From NCBI RefSeq assembly GCF_025642155.1, contig NZ_CP106798.1, positions 3,844,001 to 3,908,000 on the forward strand: a stretch of 64,000 bases of DNA, written 5' to 3'. The number at the start of each line of letters is the position of its first letter. The first letter of the stretch is position 1. A program made the translations under genes and the position numbers. This DNA is from Streptomyces sp. HUAS 15-9 (GTDB lineage: Bacteria > Actinomycetota > Actinomycetes > Streptomycetales > Streptomycetaceae). A model generated the notes under the pieces. The model was not told the origin of the DNA. It saw only the letters and a list, made by a program, of their open reading frames with translations, and did not search any database. Below, piece by piece: positions 42,413 through 51,208 of the stretch.

Positions 42413-43200
42413 GCGGCGACGCGGTACGCCATGAAGCCCACGGCCAGGTCTCGTACGTCACCCTCGACCGCCCCGAGACCCTGAACGCCCTGACGCCCGA
42501 AGACCGGAACCGCCTGATCGGCCTGCTGGGGGAGGCGTCGGCGGACCCGGGCGTACGGGCTGTGGTCCTCACCGGCACCGGCCGCGGCTTCTGCGCGGGC
42601 GCGGACCTGCGCGGCGATGCGCCCGGCGGGGAGCGCGTCCCGGGCGACGTGTCCCGCACGCTCCGCCTCGGCGCGCAGCGGCTCGTCTCCGCCGTACTGG
42701 ACTGCGAGAAGCCGGTGATCGCCGCCGTGAACGGCACGGCAGCCGGTCTCGGCGCCCATCTCGCGCTCGCCTGCGATCTCGTGCTCGCCGCCGAGTCCGC
42801 GCGGTTCATCGAGGTGTTCGTGCGGCGCGGACTCGTGCCGGACGCCGGCGGCGCCTATCTCCTGCCCCGGCTGATCGGCCCGCAGCGCGCCAAGGAACTG
42901 ATGTTCTTCGGCGACGCGCTCTCCGCGCCGGACGCCGAGCGGCTCGGCCTGGTCAACCGGGTCGTGCCGGACGGGGAGTTGGACAAGACGGCCAGGGAGT
43001 GGGCGGCACGGCTGGCCGCCGGTCCCACCCGGGCGCTCGCCCTGACCAAGCAGATGGTGAACGCCTCCCTCGACGCCGGCCGCGCCTCGGCCTTCGCCGC
43101 CGAGGCTGCCGCGCAGGAGATCAACATGACGACGGAGGACGCCCGGGAGGGGCTCAGGGCCTTCGTGGAACGCAGAAGCCCGAAGTTCCGAGGGCGGTGA
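42409..43200 (+). CDS. Enoyl-CoA hydratase/isomerase (crotonase family)
   Basis: 263 residues starting at the ATG that overlaps the ligase stop. Crotonase signature complete: VTLDRPETLNALTPEDR, TGTGRGFCAGADLRGD, KPVIAAVNGTAAGLGAHLALACDLVLA, and ARFIEVFVRRGLVPDAGGAYLLPRL. The catalytic position after RRGLVP is Asp rather than Glu, as in PaaG/isomerase-type members. Probably acts on the CoA ester made by the preceding ligase. Confidence 0.88.
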   Translation: MSGDAVRHEAHGQVSYVTLDRPETLNALTPEDRNRLIGLLGEASADPGVRAVVLTGTGRGFCAGADLRGDAPGGERVPGDVSRTLRLGAQRLVSAVLDCEKPVIAAVNGTAAGLGAHLALACDLVLAAESARFIEVFVRRGLVPDAGGAYLLPRLIGPQRAKELMFFGDALSAPDAERLGLVNRVVPDGELDKTAREWAARLAAGPTRALALTKQMVNASLDAGRASAFAAEAAAQEINMTTEDAREGLRAFVERRSPKFRGR

Positions 43201-43203
43201 GGG

Positions 43204-44088
43204 TCAGCCGGCCGCCGCTCGCTCGAGGATCCACAGCTCGCCCGCGTCCGGGTCGCCGAAGAGCACGAACAGCTCGGGGGCGTCCTCGGTGCCGCTGACC
43301 GACCAGTGGGTGTCCTCACCGCAGTCGCCGTCGAGCCGCAGGAGCACCCCGTCGCGCCCTGTGTCGTCCGGGTCGGAGTCGGGCTCCCAGGTGCCGGAAC
43401 CGCCACACGTGACGAAGTCCTTGGTGGCGAACTCTTCGAAGGTGGCCTCGGTCGGCAGCCTGGTGACCTCGGCCCGCCCACCGGGACGCAGCCGCAGCTC
43501 CGCCCCGCTCGGGCCGCGCCAGACTCCGGCGAGCTGGGCGGCGGTCAGCTTCGGGGGCTTGTACTCAGGGGCCAGGCCCATGACGGTGGCCAGAACCCCG
43601 CCGCCGAAGGCCAGGACGAACAGGGGCACGGAGGCGAGTGCCGAGCGCCACCAGACGCCCCACGGCCGCCACGCGCGCGTGCGGACGTAGCCGACCCCGA
43701 GGGCGGGCAGGACACCCACGGCCGTCAGGGACGCGACCGTGGTGACCGGGGACCAGTCCCAGAGCAGCGCGGTCGGTCCGCCCCACGCGGCCGCCGGTGC
43801 CACGGGCGCCGCCAGATGCCAGGCCCAGCCGGGTCCGCCGAACCGGCGGGCCGCGAGGCGGGCGAGGGCCACCGAGGGCAAGGTGAGGGTGAACGCCTGC
43901 ACCAGCCCCAGGAACGGCAGCAGCAGCGGCGCGAAGAGGAGCAGACAGAGCACGCCGAAGGCGCCGCCGTAGCCGACGCCGTAGTCGTCGTGGCCGAAGC
44001 TGGCGATCCACGCCAGCAGACCGGCCGCCGGAAGCTGCGCCGCGCAGAGCGACGCGGCCGTGTTCAGGTCGCCGAACCACCTGGTCAT
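43204..44088 (-). CDS. Membrane protein with C-terminal lipocalin-like outer domain
   Basis: 294 residues from ATG 44088. Residues 1-175 contain about five membrane segments (LLAWIASF, GVLCLLLFAPLLLPFLGLVQ, VASLTAVGVLPALGVGYV, VPLFVLAFGGGVLATVMGLA). The remaining 110 residues form a soluble beta-rich domain beginning LAGVWRGPSGAELRLRPGGRAEVTRL with two Cys (TCGGSG, DGDCG). The wording 'LAGxWxGxxGxxLxLxxGG' recalls lipocalin-like domains of Streptomyces membrane proteins. Converges on the crotonase gene. No function known to me. Confidence 0.7.
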   Translation of the reverse strand: MTRWFGDLNTAASLCAAQLPAAGLLAWIASFGHDDYGVGYGGAFGVLCLLLFAPLLLPFLGLVQAFTLTLPSVALARLAARRFGGPGWAWHLAAPVAPAAAWGGPTALLWDWSPVTTVASLTAVGVLPALGVGYVRTRAWRPWGVWWRSALASVPLFVLAFGGGVLATVMGLAPEYKPPKLTAAQLAGVWRGPSGAELRLRPGGRAEVTRLPTEATFEEFATKDFVTCGGSGTWEPDSDPDDTGRDGVLLRLDGDCGEDTHWSVSGTEDAPELFVLFGDPDAGELWILERAAAG

Positions 44089-44171
44089 ACGGCCTTCTGT
44101 GCGTGTCGTTCCCCACCCCATGGGGGCAGCGTACGGGCGGCCTTCCCGGCACCCGCCGTACCCCTTCCCAT

Positions 44172-44186
44172 CTGACGCATCGTCAG
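44172..44186. promoter_or_regulatory. Operator palindrome upstream of the flavin reductase gene
   Basis: CTGACGCATCGTCAG, preceded by AT and followed by CTTC. It ends 5 bases before ATG 44192. Confidence 0.8.
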
Positions 44187-44191
44187 CTTCA

Positions 44192-44812
44192 ATGGGCGGT
44201 GTGATGGGACACGCAGGGATGGCGGCCGCCGCCGTCCGCTACCTCAGGTCGGTCGACGCCCCGCCCCCGGGGCCCGTCGAGGCACTGCCGCGCCCGGAGC
44301 TCAGGTGCGTCGGGGAGGACGAGCGGGCACCGGTCGACCAGGGCGAGTTCCGGCGCGTGCTGGGGCACTTCGCGACCGGCGTGACCGTGGTCACGGCCCC
44401 CGCCGTCGACGGCGAGGACGGCCCCGCGGGCTTCGCCTGCCAGTCCTTCTCCTCCCTCTCCCTCGACCCGCCGCTCGTCGTCTTCATGGTGGGCCGCACG
44501 TCGACGACCTGGCCGAGGATCGCCCGCACGGGCGTCTTCTGCGTGAACGTCCTCGGCGCCCACCAGGGCGAGCTGTGCCGCGGCTTCGCGGTACGCGGCG
44601 CGGACAAGTTCGCGGGCGTCGCATACGGCGCGGCCCCCGTCTCCGGCTCCCCGCGCCTGGCCGGCACACTCGCCTGGATCGACTGCACCGTCCACGCCGT
44701 GCACACCGGCGGCGACCATCTGATCGTCGTGGGCCGGGTGGACGCGCTCGGCACGGCCGACGTGGACACGGCTCCGGCTCCCCTGCTGTTCCACAAGGGG
44801 CGCTTCCTCTAA
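44192..44812 (+). CDS. HsaB-like flavin reductase
   Basis: 206 residues from ATG 44192; GTG 44201 and ATG 44204 or 44219 are in frame and also possible. Flavin-reductase-like FMN-binding fold: FRRVLGHFATGVTVVTAP, GFACQSFSSLSLDPPLVVFM, TWPRIARTGVFCVNVLG and IDCTVHAVHTGGDHLIVVGRV. The wording is close to HsaB, the NADH:flavin reductase that serves the HsaA steroid hydroxylase. No hydroxylase gene is adjacent. It is under a regulon palindrome, so its oxygenase partner may be encoded at another locus of the regulon. Confidence 0.85.
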   Translation: MGGVMGHAGMAAAAVRYLRSVDAPPPGPVEALPRPELRCVGEDERAPVDQGEFRRVLGHFATGVTVVTAPAVDGEDGPAGFACQSFSSLSLDPPLVVFMVGRTSTTWPRIARTGVFCVNVLGAHQGELCRGFAVRGADKFAGVAYGAAPVSGSPRLAGTLAWIDCTVHAVHTGGDHLIVVGRVDALGTADVDTAPAPLLFHKGRFL

Positions 44813-46116
44813 GCCGCGACCGCCACGGGGACCGCCGCCCGCCGCCGGATCACCAGCGCCATCAGGGCCGCCGCCGCGCACAGCGCTCCGGAGGCGTACC
44901 AGACCATGTCGTACGACCCGAAGACGTCCCGTGCCACACCGCCCAGGAAGGCGACGAGGGCCGCGCCGACCTGGTGGGAGGCGAGCACCCAGCCGAAGAC
45001 GATCGCGCTGTCCTCGCCGTACTGCTCCCGGCACAGGGCCAGGGTGGGCGGGACGGTGGCGACCCAGTCGAGGCCGTAGAAGACGATGAAGAAGATCATC
45101 GGCGGGTGCACCGACGGGGCGAGGAGCATGGGCAGGAACAGAAGCGAGATCCCGCGCAGCGCGTAGTACACGGCGAGCAGGCGGCGCGGTTCGAAGCGGT
45201 CGGTGAACCAGCCGGAGGCGATCGTGCCGGCCACGTCGAACACCCCGATGACCGCGAGCAGCGAGGCCGCCGCCGTGACCGGCATGCCGTGGTCGTGGGC
45301 CGCGGGCACGAAGTGCGTCTGGATCAGGCCGTTGGTGGAGGCCCCGCAGATCGCGAAGGTGCCCGCCAGCAGCCAGAAGGGGCCGGTGCGGACCGCGGAG
45401 AGAAGGACCGTGACGGTGCGGCGGGCGGCGCCGGTGACGGGCTCCGGCTTCGGTACGAACTCCTCGGCGCCGTACGGCTTCTGGCCCACGTCCGCCGGGT
45501 GGTCCCGCAGCAGCAGCCAGACGAACGGGACGACCGCGAGAGCGGTCAGGGAGACCGTGACGGCGGCCGGGCGCCAGTCGTACGTCTCGACCATCCAGGA
45601 CAGCAGCGGCAGGAAGATCAGCTGACCGGAGGCCGAGGCCGCGGTGAGGATGCCGCTCACCAGGCCGCGGCGCGTGGTGAACCAGCGGTTGGTGACCGTC
45701 GCGGCGAACGCGAGCGCCATCGAGCCGGAGCCCAGGCCGACCAGCAGACCCCAGCACAGCATCAGCTGCCAGGCCGCCGTCATCCACACCGTCAGGCCCG
45801 AGCCGACCGCGATCACGGTCAGCGCGACGGCGACCACCCGGCGGATGCCGAAGCGGTCCATCAGCGCGGCGGCGAAGGGCGCGGTGAGCCCGTACAGCGC
45901 GAGGTTGACGGAGACCGCGGCGCCGATCGTGCCGCGCGACCAGCCAAACTCCTGGTGCAGCGGGTCGATGAGCAGGCCGGGCAGGGAGCGGAAGGCGGCC
46001 GCGCCGGTGATCGTGACGAAGGTGACGGCGGCGACGAACCACGCCCGGTGGATGCGGGGCGATCGGCGGGACTTCGGTTCCTGTGCGGCTGCGATGGCCT
46101 CGGTTGTCTGGGTCAC
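44809..46116 (-). CDS. MFS transporter (oxalate/monocarboxylate-type OFA-like)
   Basis: 435 residues from GTG 46116. Twelve membrane segments; MFS motifs PLHQEFGWSRGTIGAAVSV, ALMDRFGIRRV, NRWFTTRRGLVSGILTAASASGQ and WFTDRFEPRRLLAVYY. The RG(L/M)xxGxxxAxxxxG pattern is typical of monocarboxylate and oxalate/formate-type carriers. It ends within the last codon of the flavin reductase (4-base tail overlap) and lies among catabolic genes, so uptake of a carboxylate substrate is plausible but not shown. Confidence 0.85.
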   Translation of the reverse strand: MTQTTEAIAAAQEPKSRRSPRIHRAWFVAAVTFVTITGAAAFRSLPGLLIDPLHQEFGWSRGTIGAAVSVNLALYGLTAPFAAALMDRFGIRRVVAVALTVIAVGSGLTVWMTAAWQLMLCWGLLVGLGSGSMALAFAATVTNRWFTTRRGLVSGILTAASASGQLIFLPLLSWMVETYDWRPAAVTVSLTALAVVPFVWLLLRDHPADVGQKPYGAEEFVPKPEPVTGAARRTVTVLLSAVRTGPFWLLAGTFAICGASTNGLIQTHFVPAAHDHGMPVTAAASLLAVIGVFDVAGTIASGWFTDRFEPRRLLAVYYALRGISLLFLPMLLAPSVHPPMIFFIVFYGLDWVATVPPTLALCREQYGEDSAIVFGWVLASHQVGAALVAFLGGVARDVFGSYDMVWYASGALCAAAALMALVIRRRAAVPVAVAA

Positions 46117-46208
46117 GCCATAAAGGGTCCATTCCGCGCGCCCTACCATCGAGTGGCCCGAAGGACAGCATTCATTAGGATCGGGCCACACGGGTCGGAA
46201 TCCACGTG

Positions 46209-47258
46209 TCAGAAGGTGAGCACTCCCCTGGCCACCCTCCCCGCCTCCGCGTCCGCCCGTGCCTTCTCGAAGTCCTCGACCGGGTACGTCTCCGTCACCA
46301 GTTCGTCCAGCAGCAGCCGCCCCTGCCGGTACAGCTCGGCATACAGGGCGATGTCGCGCTGGGGGCGGGAGGAGCCGTAACGGCAGCCCAGGATGGACTT
46401 GTCCAGGTACATGGAGGAGACCAGGAAGGACGCCTCCGCCGAGGCCGGCGGGACCCCCAGCAGGATCGCCTGGCCGTGCCGGTCGAGGAGGTCGACGGCC
46501 TGGCGGATCAGCTCGGTCCGGCCCACGCACTCGAAGGCGTGGTCGGCGCCGGTGGGCAGGATGTCCCGCACGCCCTCCGCCGAGGTCAGGAAGTCCGTGG
46601 CACCGAACTGCCGGGCCACCGGTTCCTTCGCGGGGTTGGCGTCCACCGCCACGATCCGCCGCGCGCCCGCGATCCGCGCGCCCTGGATGACGTTCAGGCC
46701 GATCCCGCCGGTCCCGATGACCAGGACGGTGTCTCCGAGGCCCACCCGGGCCCGGTTGAGCACGGCTCCCACACCGGTCAGCACACCGCAGCCCATCAGC
46801 GCGGCGGACGGCATCGGGATGTCCTCGGGAATCCGCACCGCCTGCACGGCCTTGACGACCGTACGTTCCGCGAACGCGGAGTTGGAGGCGAACTGATGGA
46901 CCGGCTGCCCGCCCCTGCTGAACGGCTTGCCCGGGCGGCCGATCGCCTTCCGGCACATGGTCGGGCGCCCCCGGTCGCAGTCCGCGCACGCACCGCAGTT
47001 CGCGAGGGTGGAAAGCGCCACATGGTCCCCCGGCGACACATGACGGACACCCTCACCGACCGCCTCCACCACCCCGGCCCCCTCGTGCCCCAGCACCACG
47101 GGAACGGGGAAGGGTATGGTCCCGTCCACCACGGACAGGTCGCTGTGGCACAGCCCCGCCGCCGAGATGGAGACCAGCACCTCACCAGGCCCGGGATCCC
47201 GCACCTTCAGGTCGTCGACGACCTGGACCTGCCTGCCGTCGAACATCACACCGCGCAT
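46209..47258 (-). CDS. Zn-dependent alcohol dehydrogenase (MDR, AdhD/NDMA-type)
   Basis: 349 residues from ATG 47258, overlapping the acyl-CoA dehydrogenase stop. GroES-like domain with catalytic zinc ligands in GLCHSD and GHEGAGVVEAVG, the structural zinc loop CGACADCDRGRPTMC, NAD Rossmann motif VIGTGGIGLNVIQGA. Relatives include mycobacterial and actinobacterial AdhD/AdhE2-type enzymes that oxidise primary alcohols. Third gene in an apparent SDR-acyl-CoA dehydrogenase-alcohol dehydrogenase operon. Confidence 0.9.
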   Translation of the reverse strand: MRGVMFDGRQVQVVDDLKVRDPGPGEVLVSISAAGLCHSDLSVVDGTIPFPVPVVLGHEGAGVVEAVGEGVRHVSPGDHVALSTLANCGACADCDRGRPTMCRKAIGRPGKPFSRGGQPVHQFASNSAFAERTVVKAVQAVRIPEDIPMPSAALMGCGVLTGVGAVLNRARVGLGDTVLVIGTGGIGLNVIQGARIAGARRIVAVDANPAKEPVARQFGATDFLTSAEGVRDILPTGADHAFECVGRTELIRQAVDLLDRHGQAILLGVPPASAEASFLVSSMYLDKSILGCRYGSSRPQRDIALYAELYRQGRLLLDELVTETYPVEDFEKARADAEAGRVARGVLTF

Positions 47259-48412
47259 CACACGACCCCCTTGGGTTCTCTCGGCAGACCGAGCACGCGC
47301 TCGGCGATGATCGTGCGCTGTACCTGGTCCGAGCCGCCGTAGATGGTGTCGGCCCGGGAGAACAGGAACAGGTGCTGCGCCGCGTCGAGTTCGTACGGCG
47401 CCGAGGGCGACCAGTCCACGGGCCCCACGCCCGCCGCCGCGCCGCGCACCCGCACCGCCAGCTCCCCGAGCCGCTGGTGCCAGCCCGCCCACAGCAGCTT
47501 GGCCACGCTGGGCGTGCCGGGGTCGCCCGAACCGCCCAGGGTGCGCAGGGCGTTCCAGCGCATGGCGCGCAGCTCGGCCCACTGGCGCACGAGCCGGTCG
47601 CGGACGACCGGATCGGCCGCGGCGCCGGTCTCGACGGCCGTGCGCAGGACACGCTCCAGTTCCTGGGCGAACCCGATCTGCTGGGCGAGGGTGGACACGC
47701 CCCGCTCGAAGCCGAGCAGGCTCATCGCGACCTGCCAGCCCTCACCCTCTCCGCCCACGACGTGCTCCACGTGCGCGCGCGCACCGTCGAAGAAGACCTC
47801 GTTGAAGTCGCTGGTGCCGGTCATCTGGCGGATGGGCCGCACCTCGATACGGCCCGGCTGGTCCATCGGCACCAGCAGGAAGCTCAGCCCGTGGTGCCGG
47901 CGCGAGTCCGGGTCGGTGCGCGCGAGTACGAAGCACCAGTCGGCCTCATGGGCGAGCGAGGTCCAGATCTTCTGACCGCTGATCCGGTAGTACGGCTCCC
48001 GCGGTTCGCGTACGGCGGAGGTACGCACCCCGGCCAGGTCCGAACCGGCGCCGGGTTCGCTGTAGCCCTGGCACCACAGTTCCGCACCGGCGGCGATCGG
48101 CGGCAGGAACCGGGACTTCTGGGCGTCGGTGCCATGGGCGATGAGCGTGGGCGCGAGCAGATTCTCCCCGATGTGCCCGGACCGCGGCGGGGCAGCCGAC
48201 CGCGCATACTCCTCGGACCAGACGACCTGCTGGGTGAGGCCGACGGTCCGGTTGCCGTAACCGCCCTCAGGCCACCCGAGCCCAATCCATCCGGCCGCGC
48301 CGAGGGTACGTTCCCAGGAGCGGCGGTCCTGGACTGGTTCGGCGTGTTCAGCGAGCCAGGCACGCGCCTCGATGCGGAACGCCTCGTCGGCTGCCGTAAA
48401 CCCGAAGTCCAT
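47258..48412 (-). CDS. Acyl-CoA dehydrogenase, alpha (ChsE/FadE26) type
   Basis: 384 residues. ACAD motifs: GWIGLGWPEGGYG, CQGYSEPGAGSDLAGVRTSA (flavin and substrate loop), ISGQKIWTSLAHEADW and C-terminal DTIYGGSDQVQRTIIAERVLGLP. The CQGxSEPxAGSDLAxxRTxA wording is that of the FAD-binding alpha subunits of mycobacterial sterol ACADs, which pair with a beta-type protein. No beta-type gene is adjacent; 13822 is a candidate. It lies downstream of the SDR gene, whose promoter carries a regulon palindrome. Confidence 0.9.
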   Translation of the reverse strand: MDFGFTAADEAFRIEARAWLAEHAEPVQDRRSWERTLGAAGWIGLGWPEGGYGNRTVGLTQQVVWSEEYARSAAPPRSGHIGENLLAPTLIAHGTDAQKSRFLPPIAAGAELWCQGYSEPGAGSDLAGVRTSAVREPREPYYRISGQKIWTSLAHEADWCFVLARTDPDSRRHHGLSFLLVPMDQPGRIEVRPIRQMTGTSDFNEVFFDGARAHVEHVVGGEGEGWQVAMSLLGFERGVSTLAQQIGFAQELERVLRTAVETGAAADPVVRDRLVRQWAELRAMRWNALRTLGGSGDPGTPSVAKLLWAGWHQRLGELAVRVRGAAAGVGPVDWSPSAPYELDAAQHLFLFSRADTIYGGSDQVQRTIIAERVLGLPREPKGVV

Positions 48413-48453
48413 GGGGAGCCTCCCTTGTAATCACCGGCCAACACCCACTCCCC

Positions 48454-48502
48454 AAGGGGCGCGGGGAACTGCGCGACCAGCCACAACCAGCCCGCAGCCG
48501 CC
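48454..48502 (+). repeat. Dispersed Streptomyces-type intergenic repeat
   Basis: The 23 bases at 48454-48476 recur exactly as the reverse complement of 58801-58823, and the following CAGCC..CCGCAGCCGCC matches 58889-58913 in part. From general knowledge, such GGGGCGCGGGGAACTGCGCG stretches are frequent between Streptomyces genes. Here it lies in the 110-base gap between the SDR and acyl-CoA dehydrogenase genes. Confidence 0.75.
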
Positions 48503-48522
48503 AAACCACCACGCACCCCGAG

Positions 48523-49437
48523 CTATTGGGCGTTGGGCCGAGAGCCTGACTGCGCTGCCCTCTCCATCGCCTCCAGCTGGGACAGCATCGGCATGGGATC
48601 CACCCCCACCGACCCAGGCAGAAAGTCGGCAATCCGCTCCGGCGTCCACGCCCCCTCGCAATAGGCCGAACGCAGTTCCCTCGGCTGCGCCCACACCGCG
48701 ATCTTGGGCCCCGCAACGGTGTACACCTGCCCCGTCACCCCCGCCTCGCGGGCCCGCTCCGAGAGCAGATAGACCACCAGCGCGGCCACATCCTCCGGCT
48801 CCCCGATCTCCTTCAGCTCCATCGGAACCCCCGCCGACATCCGCGTACGAGCCACAGGGGCCACCGCATTCGCGCTCACCCCGTACTTGTTCAGGCCCAG
48901 CGCAGCGCTCCGCACCAGCGAGATGATCCCGCCCTTCGCCGCGCTGTAGTTGGCCTGCGACACCGAGCCCTGGTGGTTGCCGCTGGTGAAGCCGATGAGG
49001 GTGCCGGACTTCTGCTTGCGCATGACCGCGGAGGCCGCGCGGAACACCGTGAAGGTGCCCTTGAGGTGGGTGGCGACGACGGGGTCCCACTCCTCCTCAG
49101 TCATGTTGAACAGCATCCGCTCGCGCAGGATCCCGGCCACGCAGACGGCTCCGTCGAGGCGGCCGTACGACGACAGGGCGACGTCGACGACCCGCTGCCC
49201 GCCCGCCATCGTGGAGATGTCGTCGGCCACCGCGACCGCGCTGCCGCCCGCCGCCTCTATCTCCTTGACCACCGCCTCGGCGACCTCGCTGGTCGGTGCG
49301 GTGCCGTCGGTGGACACGCCGTAGTCGTTGACGACGACCCGGGCGCCCTCGGCCGCGGCCGCGAGGGCGACCGCCCGGCCGATGCCCCGTCCGGCGCCCG
49401 TCACGGCGACGACCTTGCCTGCCAAGAAGTTCCCCAC
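48523..49437 (-). CDS. Short-chain dehydrogenase, 17beta-HSD4/Hsd4A-like
   Basis: 304 residues from GTG 49437. NAD-binding TGAGRGIGRAVALAAAAEG, the insertion-rich NDYGVSTDGTAPTSEVAEAV typical of (3R)-hydroxyacyl-CoA dehydrogenases, NMTEEEWDPVVATHLKG, and the active site with Ser in FTSGNHQGSVSQ and YSAAKGGIISLV. Its C-terminus is about 50 residues longer than a minimal SDR. Likely oxidises a 3-hydroxyacyl-CoA in side-chain beta-oxidation. First gene of the leftward operon; a palindrome lies 22 bases upstream, shared with the divergent cyclase gene. Confidence 0.88.
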   Translation of the reverse strand: MGNFLAGKVVAVTGAGRGIGRAVALAAAAEGARVVVNDYGVSTDGTAPTSEVAEAVVKEIEAAGGSAVAVADDISTMAGGQRVVDVALSSYGRLDGAVCVAGILRERMLFNMTEEEWDPVVATHLKGTFTVFRAASAVMRKQKSGTLIGFTSGNHQGSVSQANYSAAKGGIISLVRSAALGLNKYGVSANAVAPVARTRMSAGVPMELKEIGEPEDVAALVVYLLSERAREAGVTGQVYTVAGPKIAVWAQPRELRSAYCEGAWTPERIADFLPGSVGVDPMPMLSQLEAMERAAQSGSRPNAQ

Positions 49438-49459
49438 GCCCGGCCCCTTCCCGCGGTTT

Positions 49460-49474
49460 CTGACGGACCGTTAG
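49460..49474. promoter_or_regulatory. Operator palindrome between SDR and cyclase genes
   Basis: CTGACGGACCGTTAG, one mismatch from CTGAC-N5-GTCAG; outer symmetry TCTGACG/CGTTAGA. It sits between the divergent SDR and cyclase starts. Confidence 0.75.
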
Positions 49475-49522
49475 ATTTTATGGCGCGTCGGACCGTGAAG
49501 GACAAGCCCCGGGGAGGCCCCG

Positions 49523-50449
49523 ATGTCACTGCCGGACGAGTTCCACGACATCGCCAAGCGTGTGAACAACTGGGGGCGTTGGGGAGCGGGCGACGAGATC
49601 GGCACCCTGAACCTGATCACCGACGAGGTGGTCCACGGGGCGGCGGCGGCGGTCCGTACCGGCCGCCGTGTGCCGCTCGCGCTGGCGCTGCGCGAGGACG
49701 GTGTGCAGACCGGGATGATCCCGGGGCGGGTCAATCCGCTGCACGCGATGGTGCAGATCAACCAGGAGATCTTCGGGCCGGGCACGGTGGCGTGCAGCGA
49801 CGACGTGGTGACGATGGGCCTTCAGGCGGCGACCCACTGGGACGCGCTGACCCATGTCTCGCACTCCGGGAAGCTCTACAACGGCCGCCCCGCGCACACC
49901 GTCACCGCGCACGGCGGCGCCGAGTTCAGCGGGATCGACAAGGCGCGGCACATCGTCTCGCGCGGGGTGCTGCTCGACGTGGCACGCGCGCGTGGCGTGG
50001 ACCGGCTCGACGGCGGGCACGCGGTCACCCCGGAGGATCTGGAGGCGGCCGAGGAGTTCGCGGGTACACGGGTGCGGGCCGGCGACATCGTGCTGGTGCG
50101 GACCGGACAGGTCCAGGTGTATCTCGCCGGGGACAAGCACGGGTACGGCTATCCGTCGCCGGGGCTTTCGGTGCGCACCCCGGAGTGGTTCCACGCGCGC
50201 GATGTCGCGGCCGTCGCGAACGACACGCTCACCTTTGAGATATTTCCGCCCGAGATGGAGAATCTGTGGCTGCCCGTGCACGCCCTGGATCTGGTGGAGA
50301 TGGGGATGCTCCAGGGCCAGAACTGGAATCTCGAAGAGTTGTCCACAGCCTGTGGAGAAGAAGGGCGGTACGCGTTCCTGCTGTCGGCGATGCCCGAGCC
50401 GTTCGTAGGGGCGACGGGAACTCCGGTGGCACCGGTGGCCGTTCTCTGA
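49523..50449 (+). CDS. Cyclase-family (KynB-like) metal-dependent hydrolase
   Basis: 308 residues from ATG 49523 with GGGGAGG upstream. Cyclase/KynB fold: NNWGRWGAGDEIGTLNLIT, the metal-binding segment THWDALTHVSHSGKLYNG in place of the classical HxGTHxDxPxH, GVLLDVARARGVDRLDGG, DIVLVRTG and FHARDVAAVANDT. Related enzymes hydrolyse formamides or cyclic substrates. Divergent from the SDR operon and under the same palindrome, so a ring-opening step in the pathway is possible. Confidence 0.85.
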   Translation: MSLPDEFHDIAKRVNNWGRWGAGDEIGTLNLITDEVVHGAAAAVRTGRRVPLALALREDGVQTGMIPGRVNPLHAMVQINQEIFGPGTVACSDDVVTMGLQAATHWDALTHVSHSGKLYNGRPAHTVTAHGGAEFSGIDKARHIVSRGVLLDVARARGVDRLDGGHAVTPEDLEAAEEFAGTRVRAGDIVLVRTGQVQVYLAGDKHGYGYPSPGLSVRTPEWFHARDVAAVANDTLTFEIFPPEMENLWLPVHALDLVEMGMLQGQNWNLEELSTACGEEGRYAFLLSAMPEPFVGATGTPVAPVAVL

Positions 50450-50508
50450 GCCACCCTCCGACAGCCGCTCTCCGACAGCCGCTCTCCGCGCCCCCGGTTG
50501 CTCCGGTT

Positions 50509-50538
50509 GGCGGCGCGGGCACCGTCTCACGCGCCGCC
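50509..50538. terminator. 9-bp GC hairpin after the cyclase gene
   Basis: GGCGGCGCG at 50509-50517 pairs perfectly with CGCGCCGCC at 50530-50538. It lies between convergent genes ending at 50449 and 50732. Confidence 0.75.
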
Positions 50539-50557
50539 ATCCGGTTCGACCCACACT

Positions 50558-50590
50558 CGGCGAGGGCTTCCGTCACCAAGGCCCTCGCCG
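50558..50590. terminator. Second hairpin after the cyclase gene
   Basis: CGGCGAGGGC at 50558-50567 pairs perfectly with GCCCTCGCCG at 50581-50590 around a 13-nt loop. With the hairpin at 50509 it forms a tandem bidirectional terminator. Confidence 0.75.
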
Positions 50591-50731
50591 TCCCCTCGCG
50601 GCGAATCGCTGAGCACAAGCGTGATCAAACGGTCACGAGGCGTCAACACCGGTACGGCGATTTATTACTCAACATCCTGTTTGGAACCGACGCGCACGGA
50701 TGCACACCCGGCGCATCACCGCGCACCGGAA

Positions 50732-51208
50732 CTACACGGCTTCGAAGGCCAGCCCCTCGAATTCGGCAACCCCGCCCCCGTACGCCGCCGTGCTCTCCCC
50801 GCGCTCGGAGCAGCGGTCCAGTTCGCACCAGATGCGCTTGCCCGCGCCGTCGGGGCTCCAGCCCCAGCGGTCGGCGAGGCCGTCGACGAGCGCCAGTCCG
50901 CGCCCCCCGGTCGCGTTCCCGTCCACACACCGCGGCACAGGGGCGCGCTTGCTGGTGTCGGCCACCTCCAGGCGCACCGTCGCCGACTCGACCTCCACCG
51001 AGGGCAGCGACAGCCGCAGCACGGCCGGGCAGCCGGTGTGCACCACGGCGTTGGTGACCAGTTCGGAGACGAGCAGGATCAGGATCTCCGCCAGCGGCTC
51101 GTCCGCCGCTATCCCGGACCCGGCGAGCCGCGAGCGGGCCCACCTCCTGGCCCGTCCCACCTCCGCGGGGTCGGGCCGGATCTCCAGCTGCACTTGAAGC
51201 ACCTGCAC
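50732..51208 (-). CDS. HATPase_c anti-sigma-type ATP-binding protein
   Basis: 158 residues from GTG 51208. A stand-alone GHKL ATPase domain as in SpoIIAB/RsbW-like Streptomyces proteins: RARRWARSRLAG, LLVSELVTNAVVHTG (N box), VRLEVADTSKRAP (G1-like) and GGRGLALVDGLADRWGW (G2). Proteins of this class bind sigma factors or anti-sigma antagonists, or serve as partners of DUF397/XRE pairs. No such partner is adjacent, and a STAS antagonist is encoded 5 kb away at 56059. Confidence 0.88.
   Translation of the reverse strand: MQVLQVQLEIRPDPAEVGRARRWARSRLAGSGIAADEPLAEILILLVSELVTNAVVHTGCPAVLRLSLPSVEVESATVRLEVADTSKRAPVPRCVDGNATGGRGLALVDGLADRWGWSPDGAGKRIWCELDRCSERGESTAAYGGGVAEFEGLAFEAV

Noticed and set aside
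49480..49523. ATG at 49480 as start of the cyclase gene, 5 bases after the operator
   Set aside because: It is in a different frame from the cyclase; ATG 49523 with GGGGAGG upstream is the start.
50541..50552. tRNA gene (GGTTCGACCC resembles a T-loop)
   Set aside because: No T-stem, anticodon stem or acceptor stem can be formed around it.
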